Shown here one piece after another: positions 43,388-53,723 of a stretch of 64,000 bases of DNA (positions are counted from its first letter, which is position 1; every line of letters starts with the position of its first letter). The notes beneath the pieces were generated by a model, which did no database searches, had not been told where the DNA came from, and saw only the letters and a program-made list of their open reading frames with translations. Position numbers and translations under genes: made by a program. The stretch is from NCBI RefSeq assembly GCF_040436345.1, contig NC_133232.1:25636315-25700314 (forward strand), written 5' to 3'. The DNA comes from Pagrus major (taxonomy: Eukaryota; Chordata; Actinopteri; Spariformes; Sparidae).

Positions 43388-43460
<73 letters not shown>
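43386..43460. repeat. ATCT tetranucleotide microsatellite
   Basis: About 18 uninterrupted ATCT units. Confidence 0.95.
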
Positions 43461-44329
43461 GTTATGTTATGGATGAGATCTATGTTCAACTGTTCCTGTG
43501 TTCCTATTTGCGTGGCTACAAGTGTGAGTCGAGTCGTCTTGTAAATGGATAGTATGCATTTCCATTTGTGTCTATGCAGGGTTAGGGTCTCTCCTGATTT
43601 CTCCAAGAACATCCCTGTCTATTTTTAGACTTCTTTATCTTCCCAGAACCATTTCCTTGCCTCCCCTTCACATTTTACTTCATTTGTGTTCCTCTTCTGC
43701 AATTACACTTCCTTATTTTCTGTTTCTATTACATTATGCCAGTCTTGTTGCCTCCTTATCTCTGTTCTTTCCGTTTGCTTTATCAGAGAATCTAAGTCAT
43801 TAGTGTACTGCTGCAGTTGGGTGTGGTTTCAGTCGCACTGTTTATAAAATCAAGTGCTGCATGAGCCGTGTCACAGCTGTTCACAGGGATTCATTATATG
43901 AATAAGGTTCAGCACACAAAGAAAAAGCAAAATGGAATCGATCTGAACAATATAGTGCTAGAAGACACGGAGTAAAGAAACATGCACAAGGAGTAGGTTG
44001 CCCCCTTGTGCCGTGATTAGCTCTATTGCACACAAAACAGCACAATGACATCAGTATCTCGTCACATGAAGTGGGATGTAGTGTGTGGACTGCAGGAGTG
44101 GGGGTGGTCCCCAGAGCCTTGGCCCACAGAGGGTATTGTGGGTTGGGCATGGCTGAATGCAAAGGTCAGGCTCTCTGTGGGGCTGTGGGGGTGGATAGAG
44201 AAGGAGAAGCAGGCGCTGCTGCTAAAGTGGATCTGTCATAGTGAATATGCTGCTGCAGTGCTACATTACCAATGCATGAGCAGCCCAACTGTGGACAGCC
44301 TGGTAGGCTATGCATAGGAGTGTGGTTTG

Positions 44330-44334
<5 letters not shown>

Positions 44335-44411
<77 letters not shown>

Positions 44412-44420
44412 GTGTGTGTG
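44335..44420. repeat. GT dinucleotide microsatellite
   Basis: About 38 GT units, one extra T at 44411, then further GT units. The Thr-His ORFs on the other strand come from this. Confidence 0.95.
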
Positions 44421-44808
44421 TTTGTGCTTTGTGCCTGTCACAGCGATGTGATCTGATTGGTTCAGTGAGATGAAAAGGCTGTGTGAAAGTGAACACTAGC
44501 AGATAAAAATGTGTAAGTGGCTAACAAAATCCAGTGTTCTACTTTCTATATTATCCCATGCCTTTAAAAAATAAACCCATAGGCTTCTACATTAGTGAGG
44601 GTGTGTATGTATGCGTGTGTGTGTTTGTGCACACATGCATCATGTCTGTGCCTGAGATGGCGTTGCTATGGAGACAAGAGAGCTGTGCAGAAGGAGAGAG
44701 GGAGACTCGCCTTGGAGCATGTTCAGCTAGCACCCATCCCCCATCTACTCACACACAGATGAACAGTACAGTACACACCCATATAACACACACACTTGTT
44801 CACAAGCT

Positions 44809-44839
44809 CACACACACACACACGCACACACGCACACAA
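44809..44839. repeat. CA-rich microsatellite
   Basis: CA units with two CG interruptions. Confidence 0.8.
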
Positions 44840-45897
44840 CCAATGGCTGACATACAAAGAGATATCATAAAATCATGAGGAGGAGAAGGAGGAATAGCAG
44901 CTAATTTGGTGACTATACGTGATGGTAGCCCTTTAATAATGCAGTATATACGCCTAAAATACTGCTGTTGACTGCTTCCGCCCATGCCAGCCCCTCCCCT
45001 CCCCTCCCTTCACCTACCACTCCCTGCTCCCTCTGCCCCTTTGATCACACTGCTCTGGTGCTCTCCTTCTGCTTCTCCTTGAACTTTATCACGTGATTGC
45101 TAAACCACAAACGGAGGGCACACATGTATTTAACCACTAGATTTATTATGCACAGCTCCCTGTGTTCAGGGAGCAAATCCTGTGTATTTTTTCTAAACCA
45201 CTATTTATTCACTATTAATTATTCAGCAAATTCAATTATCATAACCTCAGGAAATGTGACTTTCATCAATGCATTCACAGTTCATAAATAAAAAGTGATA
45301 TACTGTCTTTATGAGGGTTGGTTTAATCAACTAAAAGTTATCAATTAAAGAGGCACATATGGCACCGTCTGCGCGTGTGTGTGTGTTTGCTGCATACAGA
45401 GCTATTTATAGATTAACTGACCCCTCTGCACTTGCTTCCCAGAGGAGCCGTATCTGACATTGGAGGAGGGGACGTGTGTGTCCAGCATCTTTAATTTCTC
45501 CATGACACAATCAGTGTTTCCTCCACATGGTTTACTTGTGGATTGTAAATGCAGACAGTATCATGACTTGGCTTATTATTTCTTGGAGCGTGACTGTGAT
45601 TACACATTTCAGTGGCTTGTGCATTTAGCCTACAAAATAAGGTCACGGTGTCAGCAGGCTACAAAGCAGGATTCCTGATAAGATTAAAGCTTTTATAAAG
45701 TTAAATTCTCTTGACTGTGCTGAAAAAACTGTAGCATCAGAGGTCCATCTGCGTCATGATGATTTTATGACAACGATAATCCAGACTGAAGTACTGTAAG
45801 GTTGACAGTGACCTACAAATAAACTATGAATCATTGAATTTCATCATGGGCCGTCTGGGTCTGATGGGCCAGGTGGTCTCTGCGTGTGTGTGTGTTT

Positions 45898-45939
45898 GTT
45901 TGATTCAGTAGAATGCACTTGTAGGTTATTTACACACAT
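45898..45939. repeat. 42-bp exact direct repeat, copy 2
   Basis: Identical to 43346-43387, 2.55 kb away in the same orientation. It is flanked by a short GT run instead of the ATCT array. Confidence 0.85.
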
Positions 45940-46769
45940 ACAGTGCCCTTGTAAACAGTGCATACTATTGTCTCTTGCCATACATTAGGGAAATTGAGCA
46001 CACAGGTCATCCTTTGTGAGCTATTATTAATATTGCATTTTGGGGTTAACGGATGACTACGGCTCAGTGTGTGATGGTTATTAATATTTTCAAATCAAAT
46101 CATGTTTCCTCCAGAATGGAAATAGGACAGGAGTTTCTGAATCCAGGGCTTAATCCTGGGATTACAAATGAGGGAATGTTCATAAGCTCATGACTACTGT
46201 CTCTGTGGAAACGTGGAGAAATACTCAAATACACCGAAATGCACCATAGCACATGGATGCTCCCTCTGTGTTCATGAGCTGTAGAACAATAGGGTTCAAT
46301 TAACTTCATTTATTGCCCTCAAGGCTGACAATGACAAGAAAGGATTAGGGAGTGATGTGGGAGCAAGGGAAAGTAAATGTTTCTGAATATTTCTAAATAT
46401 TTGGGCTGTGTTCAGCCATCTACTGCATTTTTAAAAATACACAGTTTGTTATGTCTGAGATCATTATTTATAAAAGTATATGGTTATTCAATAGTACAGT
46501 TAAAAAAACATGAATCATAGCTGAAAGTAACTTAACTATTGAGCACAGATTGGCTGACAAAGAACAGGATGCAATTCAGAAATGGCCTCCAATACTTTTC
46601 TGACAGCAATGGAAGCCCTACATCACACATCACCAAAACTAACTTTAAACATAGTGTACACAAATATGCTAATTGCTGCCTAAATTCTGCATGCATACAT
46701 GCAATACATGGGGAAGGAGTGAGGTGGAAGGAGGTGGAGTGAGATTACAGTAAGGACAAGCTCTGGTGT

Positions 46770-46787
46770 GCTGTCCATGGTGCTGAA
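46770..46787 (-). promoter_or_regulatory. RE1/NRSE (REST site) upstream of B1
   Basis: GCTGTCCATGGTGCTGAA on the + strand, a full match to the A2 site, only 143 bp from the CSE. It is the only RE1 I found between 28 and 49 kb. Confidence 0.8.
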
Positions 46788-46911
46788 ATGTGCTGTTCAG
46801 CTCTCTCAGTGAAGTTGACATATGATTATCAATATTTTCTGAAGTAAAGTAATGACTGCTGAAGAGGAGGGTGCATTAAATTGTCACCGCTGCCTGCATG
46901 TCCCCTGTTCC

Positions 46912-47143
46912 CCCACGTGGCGCCGCTGTTGATCCATCAGAGACAGCGCTACTCTCTGATAAAACTAGGCCCCTCCCGTTTTCAGGCGACTGGGACATTT
47001 TCTCAGTCTTTGTTATAAAGAGAGGACGGTGGAACAAACAGCATTTCCACTCATTCAAAGCCTATCAGAGCTTCCATTTATGAAAAAAATATCTGACCGT
47101 GACTGGGAGTCATATCAATGCTTTATTCATACTGGATGGAAAC
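46912..47143 (+). promoter_or_regulatory. Promoter of Pcdh gene B1
   Basis: CCACGTGGCGCCGCTGTTGA (46913-46932) is a CSE with the CGCTG core. GGCCCCTCCCG, a GC/SP-type box, is at 46968-46978. TTTGTTATAAAGAGA at 47009-47023 corresponds to the CTTTGTTACAAAG element of other group B promoters. The ATG is 231 bp from the CSE. Confidence 0.75.
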
Positions 47144-49513
47144 ATGTCTTCTCCTTGTAGATGGAGCTATTTCTGGATTTATCTAGGGCTTTTTCTTGTG
47201 GAAACGGTGTCTGGGCAGCTCTCATATTCCGTGTCAGAGGAGGTAAACCCGGGGACTCCTGTTGGAAATATCGCCAAGGACCTAAACCTTAATTCACAGG
47301 ACTTGGAGCACCGTATGTTTCAAATTGTTTCTGGATCAAAGAGGAAATTCTTCGAGGTAAATCTAAAGACTGGTGTTCTTTATGTCAGTGAGAGGATAGA
47401 CAGAGAGGAGCTCTGCGCGGAGGAACTTAAATGCTCAGTAAGTGTAGAAGCCGTGATAAATAACCCATTGAAGCTGTATCGTATTGATGTAGACGTGTTA
47501 GATGTAAATGACAATGCCCCGTTGTTTACTACCAAAGTGCAAAATCTGTTTATCGCAGAGAGTACTCTACCAGGAGTGAAATTCGCATTATCTGAAGCAG
47601 CTGATGCAGATGTGGGGAGAAACGGAGTCAGTACTTACAAATTAAGCCAAAATGAACATTTCTCTTTGGCAGTGCACAAAGCAGGTGACAGTGTGTCAGC
47701 TGAGCTCGTGTTGCAGAAAGCTTTAGACCGAGAGAAGCAGCCTGTGATCACCATGACTCTGACTGCTGTAGATGGAGGGAGCCCTCCGAAATCAGGCACC
47801 TCACAGCTCGTTGTTAATGTTTTAGATATTAATGATAACATTCCGATATTCAGTGAAACGTTGTATAAGACAAAAATTCCCGAAAACACGCCAGTGGGCA
47901 CAGTAGTGATGGCTGTGAACGCCACCGATGCAGACGAGGGCCTGAACAGTGAGATTGTGTATTCGCTGAGAAGCAAAGATCAAGATCACGTTCTTGATAT
48001 CTTTGAAATTGAAAGTCAAACAGGTGTCATCAAAGTAAAAGGCAATATAGACTTTGAAGAGAGAAAAGCTTTTGAGATACGTGTAGAGGCCAGTGACAAA
48101 GGGCAGCCTCCGATGTCTGCTCATTGTAAAGTGCTGGTAGAGGTGGTGGATCTCAATGATAACGCTCCTGAGATCACCGTGACGTCACTACATGGCACAG
48201 TGAAAGAGGACGCTGCTGTAGGCACCGCGGTTGCTCTAGTGTCAGTCCTCGATAAGGATGGTGGGAAAAACGGTGATGTGAAAATTCAAATTAAAAATGA
48301 CGCTCCCTTCAAACTGGAGCCGAACTACAAAAATTACTTTTCCTTGTTAGTTGACGGGCCGCTGGACAGAGAGAGCGTCTCTAACTACAACGTCACTATA
48401 GAGGCCACTGATAAAGGAACCCCGTCGCTCTCGAGCACGAGTGTTCTGTCAATACACGTGTCAGATGTAAATGATAACGCGCCTCTGTTCCCAGAGCCCC
48501 AGATTAATGTTTATGTGAAAGAAAACAGTCCAGTGGGAGCAGTTATTAAAACTGTGACAGCAACTGATGCTGACGTTGACCAGAACAGTCAGGTGAGATA
48601 TTCATTTTTACAAAGTAACACGAACACATTACCGTTTTCTACAATGGTGAACATCAACTCAGAGACTGGAGATATAGTCAGTCTGCAGTCTTTTAACTTC
48701 GAGGAGACAAAAACGTTTCAGTTTAAAGTTCAGGCCACAGACTCTGGTGTTCCTCCGCTCAGCAGCAACGTGACTGTGAACGTTTTAATACTCGATGAAA
48801 ATGACAATAATCCAACAATTCTCGCGCCCTATTCTGAGCACGGCTCCGTTAACAGTGAGAGCATCCCCTATTCTGCTGAAGCGGGATACTTTGTGGCAAA
48901 GATCAGGGCTGTAGACGCAGACTCTGGATACAATGCGCTGCTTTCTTATCACCTGTCTGAGCCCAAAGGAAACAACCTCTTCCGGATCGGAACCAGCACC
49001 GGAGAAATCAGGACTAAGAGGAGAATGAGTGACAATGACCTGAAAACTCACCCCTTGGTGGTGTTGGTTTCTGATAACGGAGAACCCTCCCTGTCAGCTA
49101 CTGTGTCTATTGATGTGGTGGTGGTTGAAAGCACAGCTGACATCCAGACTCAGTTCAGACATGTGCCCATAAAGGAGGAGAGCTTCTCTGATTTGAACCT
49201 GTATCTGCTGATCGCCATTGTGTCGGTGTCAGCCATCTTTCTGCTCAGTCTCATCAGTTTAATAGCTGTCAAATGCCACAGGACAGACGGCAGTTTCAGC
49301 AGGTACGGCGCCCCAATGATCACCACCCACCCTGACGGGAGCTGGTCTTACTCCAAATCTACTCAGCAGTATGACGTGTGTTTCAGCTCAGACACGCTCA
49401 AGAGTGACGTAGTGGTTTTCCCCGCACCGTTACCGCCTCTAGATGCGGAACTGATCAGTATTAACGGAGGAGACACTTTTACCAGAACTCAGACTTTACC
49501 CAACAAAGAGAAG
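47144..49513 (+). CDS. Clustered protocadherin variable exon B1 (alpha-like)
   Basis: A 790-codon exon. Start at 47144 (AACATGT); the frame extends upstream only to a GTG. Residues: signal peptide 1-24, EC1 25-127, EC2 128-236, EC3 237-341, EC4 342-448, EC5 449-559, EC6 560-668, membrane helix about 684-708, tail 709-790. EC1 ([18 protein letters not shown]-x5-[15 protein letters not shown]), EC4 ([28 protein letters not shown]) and the tail GSWSYS resemble mammalian Pcdh-alpha. EC3 is its own ([16 protein letters not shown]). The exon ends AAAGAGAAG|GTAAGA, the same phase as group A exons, so both could join one acceptor. Expected to be a neuronal homophilic adhesion receptor. Confidence 0.95.
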
Positions 49514-49756
49514 GTAAGAAAACTTTATAAAAAAGCAAGATGTTTCACTTAATGTGTACTTTTTGGGAGCCAGCGGCTAAGATCATTTCCCTCTGTGTTC
49601 TTTTGGTCTTTCATATGAAATGATATATTGTAGTAAGCATTGTATTGTGTTTGTAACTGTGTTTTTAAATATGTAAAGTAAATCAACTATTGACAATACT
49701 GGAGTTAACATAAAGTAAGCCCCTCATTCATTCTTCTAACAGCGCTTCAGTATGTC
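49514..49756. other. Downstream flank of B1
   Basis: Starts with the donor GTAAGA; AT-rich, no feature recognised. Confidence 0.5.
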
Positions 49757-49774
49757 GTTGTCCATGGTGCTGAA
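49757..49774 (-). promoter_or_regulatory. RE1/NRSE (REST site) upstream of B2
   Basis: GTTGTCCATGGTGCTGAA on the + strand; one base differs from the B1 site. It is 456 bp from the CSE. Confidence 0.75.
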
Positions 49775-50212
49775 ATAAGCGCACAGTGTCTTGTGTCAAC
49801 GTTGCTTGTTTGCAGTCTGGAGGGTGCAAAACTGATTTCAGACATTTAATCTACCAGAAATAATACATCGTGCGTTGTCCTGATGGTACCCGGCATATTC
49901 ACTGGAGCTTTGTTACCATTATATATTTTTATTGATACATAATGTACAACATATTTCACCACATTTAAAAGTGTCTCTTGATATTTGAATTACCTTCATT
50001 TATAGACCAAAGAGAAACAGAGATGGCAGTAATGTTTATTTGCATTTTTTTATTTGTATCTTACTTTGCTGTTGAGATGTAAATGAGGCAGTTGGATCGT
50101 TTTTGCTGTCCTGTGTTGTATCACTTCTTGTTAGCTGCATGTTGAACTGAATGTTCAGCAGAATGTAGGTGATTAATCTGTTTTTGGTAGTGGATGTAAT
50201 TGTTTCAATTGG
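49775..50212. other. RE1-to-CSE spacer of B2
   Basis: AT-rich DNA without coding potential or repeat that I can name. Confidence 0.5.
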
Positions 50213-50442
50213 CCACACGGGGACATTGTAGACCATCACATTTTGATGCTCTCTCGGTTGCTTCAGGCTCCTCCCAGATAGAGAGGATGATGATGCTTCT
50301 CGGGGCTTTGTTACAAAGAGGCACAGAGCAAGAATGGGTTGTACGACAATCACTGTGTCTGTTAGCCCTTAAAGAGGAAGGAAACTGGTTCGGTATTTTT
50401 GGAGACTGGAATCTATATGCTCTGTTCACGTTGGATAAAAAC
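50213..50442 (+). promoter_or_regulatory. Promoter of Pcdh gene B2 (CSE with altered core)
   Basis: CCACACGGGGACATTGTAGA at 50213-50232; the usual CGCTG core is CATTG here. The GGCTCCTCCCAGA box is at 50266-50278 and TTTGTTACAAAGAGG at 50307-50321. In-frame ATGs at 50287-50295 lie upstream of that last element and are probably outside the transcript. Confidence 0.7.
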
Positions 50443-52824
50443 ATGTCGAAGCAGAGGATATGGAGCCCTTTTTGGATTTATATGATCGTTGTTCTTTTGG
50501 ATTGCTGTTGGGAAGCGGTGTCTGGGCAGCTCTCTTACTCTGTATCAGAGGAGGTAAACCCGGGGACGTCTGTTGGAAATCTCGCCAAAGATCTAAATCT
50601 TAATGTTCACGACTTGGAGGCACGTATGTTTCAGATCGTGAGTGGATCAAAGAGAAAATATTTCGATGTAAATCTGAAGACGGGGGGTCTTTATGTGAAT
50701 GAAAGAATAGACCGTGAGGAGCTTTGTGCAAAGGCTGCAAGATGTACCGTCAGTGTAGAGGCCGTGATCAACAATCCACTGAAGCTTTACCGTTTGGAGA
50801 TTAATATACTCGATATAAATGATAATGCACCGTATTTCCCAGAGAATCTGCAGTCTCTTGACATTGCTGAAAGTACAGTGCCAGGGGGGACATTTGGATT
50901 TATCGGAGCGTCGGATCTCGATGTTGGTAAGAATAGTGTTAGTACGTACAAACTAAGTCAAAATGATTATTTCTCTTTGGACGTTCACAAAGCAGGAGAG
51001 AGTGTGTCTGCACAGCTCCTGCTTCAGAAAGCTTTAGACCGAGAAAAACAACATACTATTAGACTCACAGTAACTGCTGTCGATGGAGGAAATCCACCCA
51101 AGTCAGGGACGTCTCAGATCATTATTAATGTTTTAGACAATAACGACAACGCTCCGGTTTTCAGTAGTTCTTTGTACAAGGCACGCATATCTGAGAACTT
51201 ACCAGTAGGTAAAACTGTTATAGTTCTGAATGCAACAGACGCTGATGACGGATTAAATGCTGAAATAGAATATTCATTGAGAAGTAAAGGTCAGAATCAT
51301 GTTTTAGATTTGTTTCAAATTGATTCTAAAACAGGTGCGATTTTAGTCAAAGGTAAGATAGATTACGAAGAACATCCTGCGTTTGAGATTCACGCACAGG
51401 CAAGTGACAAAGGGCAGCCTCCGATGTCTGCTGATTGCAAGGTGCTGGTAGAGGTGGTGGACCTAAACGACAACGCTCCTGAGATCACTGTGACGTCACT
51501 GCTAAACACAGTGAAGGAGGATGCAGAAGTAGGTACTGCTATTGCACTTGTTTCTGTACTGGACAAAGATGGAGGGAAAAACGGGGCTGTAAAGGCTGTT
51601 ATTACAAATGATGCCCCCTTTAAATTAGACACAAATTATAAAAACTATTATTCGTTAGTAGTTAATGGTCCACTTGACAGAGAAACTACAGCAGAGTACA
51701 ATGTCACTATCGTAGCAACTGATGAAGGGACTCCACCTCTCTCCAGCACCAGCACAGTGACTGTTCATGTTTCTGATGTCAATGATAACCCGCCTCGTTT
51801 CTCAGAGCCGCTCATTAATGTTTATGTGAAGGAGAACAGTCCAGTAGGAGCAGTTATTAAAACTGTGACAGCAACTGATGCTGATATCAATCAAAACGGT
51901 CAGGTGAGCTATTCATTTTTACAAAGTAACACGAACACATTACCGTTTTCTACGATGGTGAACATCAACTCAGAGACTGGAGATATAGTCAGTCTGCAGT
52001 CTTTTAACTTCGAGGAGACAAAAACGTTTCAGTTTAAAGTTCAGGCCACAGACTCTGGTGTCCCTCCGCTCAGCAGCAACGTGACTGTGAACGTTTTAAT
52101 ACTCGATGAAAATGACAATAATCCAACAATTCTCGCGCCCTATTCTGAGCACGGCTCCGTTAACAGTGAGAGCATCCCCTATTCTGCTGAAGCGGGATAC
52201 TTTGTGGCAAAGATCAGGGCTGTAGACGCAGACTCTGGATACAATGCGCTGCTTTCGTATCACCTGTCTGAGCCCAAGGGAAACAACCTCTTCCGGATCG
52301 GAACCAGCACGGGAGAGATCAGGACTAAGAGGAGAATGAGTGACAATGACCTGAAAACTCACCCCTTGGTGGTGTTGGTTTCTGATAACGGAGAACCCTC
52401 CCTGTCAGCTACTGTGTCTATTGATGTGGTGGTGGTTGAAAGCACAGCTGACATCCAGACTCAGTTCAGACATGTGCCCATAAAGGAGGAGAGCTTCTCT
52501 GATTTGAACCTGTATCTGCTGATCGCCATTGTGTCGGTGTCAGCCATCTTTCTGCTCAGTCTCATCAGTTTAATAGCTGTCAAATGCCACAGGACAGACG
52601 GCAGTTTCAGCAGGTACGGGGCCCCAATGATCACCACCCACCCTGACGGGAGCTGGTCTTACTCCAAATCTACTCAGCAGTATGACGTGTGTTTCAGCTC
52701 AGACACGCTCAAGAGTGACGTAGTGGTTTTCCCCGCACCGTTACCGCCTCTAGATGCGGAACTGATCAGTATAAACGGAGGAGACACTTTTACCAGAACT
52801 CAGACTTTACCCAACAAAGAGAAG
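50443..52824 (+). CDS. Clustered protocadherin variable exon B2 (alpha-like)
   Basis: A 794-codon exon, begun at AACATGT by analogy with B1. The frame is open 52 further codons to ATGs at 50287, so a longer N terminus is possible in principle but would bury the signal peptide ([20 protein letters not shown], ending AVSG before QLSYS). EC2 is specific ([19 protein letters not shown]), as is EC3 ([19 protein letters not shown]). EC3 end and EC4 are nearly identical to B3 ([20 protein letters not shown]), in DNA too. EC5 onward is group consensus, with EETKTFQF as in B1. The end is GAGAAG|GTAAGA. Intact calcium motifs; expected to be a functional surface receptor. Confidence 0.95.
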
Positions 52825-52973
52825 GTAAGACAAGTGTGATAAACAATTACCTTTTAAACAATTACTTTTGGATAATTTTGCACATTGTATTCATAAATGT
52901 GTTTGTTGGCTTTCTGTTGAAATATAAAGTGTTACAAAAACCAGAATAATGACAGTATTTGAAGGTGTATGTC
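52825..52973. other. Downstream flank of B2
   Basis: Short AT-rich interval opening with the donor GTAAGA. Nothing recognised. Confidence 0.5.
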
Positions 52974-52991
52974 GCTGACCATGGTTCTGAA
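52974..52991 (-). promoter_or_regulatory. Degenerate RE1/NRSE upstream of B3
   Basis: GCTGACCATGGTTCTGAA on the + strand carries a change in each half relative to the B1 site (T to A, G to T). Its position 487 bp from the CSE matches B2, so it is the orthologous slot, but REST binding may be weak. Confidence 0.55.
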
Positions 52992-53460
52992 ATGAGCACC
53001 ACAGTGTGTTGTGTTTTGGCCGGAGAGTGCAACGCGGATAAATTGTTTGAAGCGTCATTTCCTGCCATGTATATTTCGAATTTATGACAACTTTCTAGCA
53101 TAAGATGCAAACGAAGTTTTATCACATTTAGAGAAGGCATTTCACTTATCTTAGCCTATTTTATGACCTTCATTTTCTTAGTTTTTTTTTTTACTTTTTT
53201 CTTTTGGGAATAGGGAGCTTAAACAATATGTCTCCGGCTAATCAGTAACAGATGAGTGTCCATTGGTCTGGTTTAAAAAACAAGGCAAACGTTAGAAAAC
53301 GACAGAGAAGGAAAATCTGAGAAAATTACATGAGATTTCGTTATGATTGGATGACAAAGTTGAAAAAATGTATTCAAGTTACTATGAAATGGTCCGTTTT
53401 CCCAGAGGGTTGGTCAATCAATTGTTGTTGTCTAAGGTTGCATGCACTTACTGTACATGA
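52992..53460. other. RE1-to-CSE spacer of B3
   Basis: AT-rich with a T-rich run near 53182. No gene or repeat family recognised. Confidence 0.5.
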
Positions 53461-53723
53461 CCACACGGGGACACTGTAGACCATGACATCTGAACGTTAT
53501 TTCAGGAGGCACAAGACTCCTCCCAGAAACACAGGATGGGGATGATGATGTTTCCCTCGGCTTTGTTACAAAGAGACGGAGAGCGAGAGAGAAAAGGGCG
53601 AAAGACATTTTCCAACTGGCTCATAAAAATGCAAGAAACTGGAATCATATACTTGACTCTAAATATGACTGATTGACGGGAGGTTGGACTGAGATTCATG
53701 CCTTTATCGGGTTGGATATAATT
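53461..53723 (+). promoter_or_regulatory. Promoter of Pcdh gene B3
   Basis: CSE CCACACGGGGACACTGTAGA at 53461-53480 (CACTG core), GACTCCTCCCAGA box at 53515-53527, and TTTGTTACAAAGAGA at 53562-53576. The ATG is 263 bp from the CSE. Confidence 0.75.

Larger units (their letters stand above)
28386..46769. other. Long non-coding spacer between group A and group B
   Basis: About 18.4 kb with no ORF above 136 codons and none resembling a known protein. I searched by eye for Pcdh-alpha constant exons (a small exon with the NPDWRYSASLRAG core, and the last exon with SNSWTFKYGPGNPK, FIIPGSPAIISIRQ and a lysine-rich end) on both strands and found none. A short exon could be missed; the long last exon probably would not. 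It contains several microsatellites, pyrimidine-rich tracts and one candidate CTCF site. It may house enhancers, but nothing here proves it. Confidence 0.6.

Noticed and set aside
44166-44496. Thr-His repeat ORFs on the - strand
   Set aside because: They are translations of the GT microsatellite.
45855-45880. GGGCCAGGTGGTCTCTG as a CTCF site
   Set aside because: Spacing between CCA and GGTGG is two bases short of the consensus.
48785-49051. An 88-codon - strand ORF found in every complete group B exon
   Set aside because: It is antisense to EC6 of a clear coding exon; its conservation follows from the homogenised sense strand.
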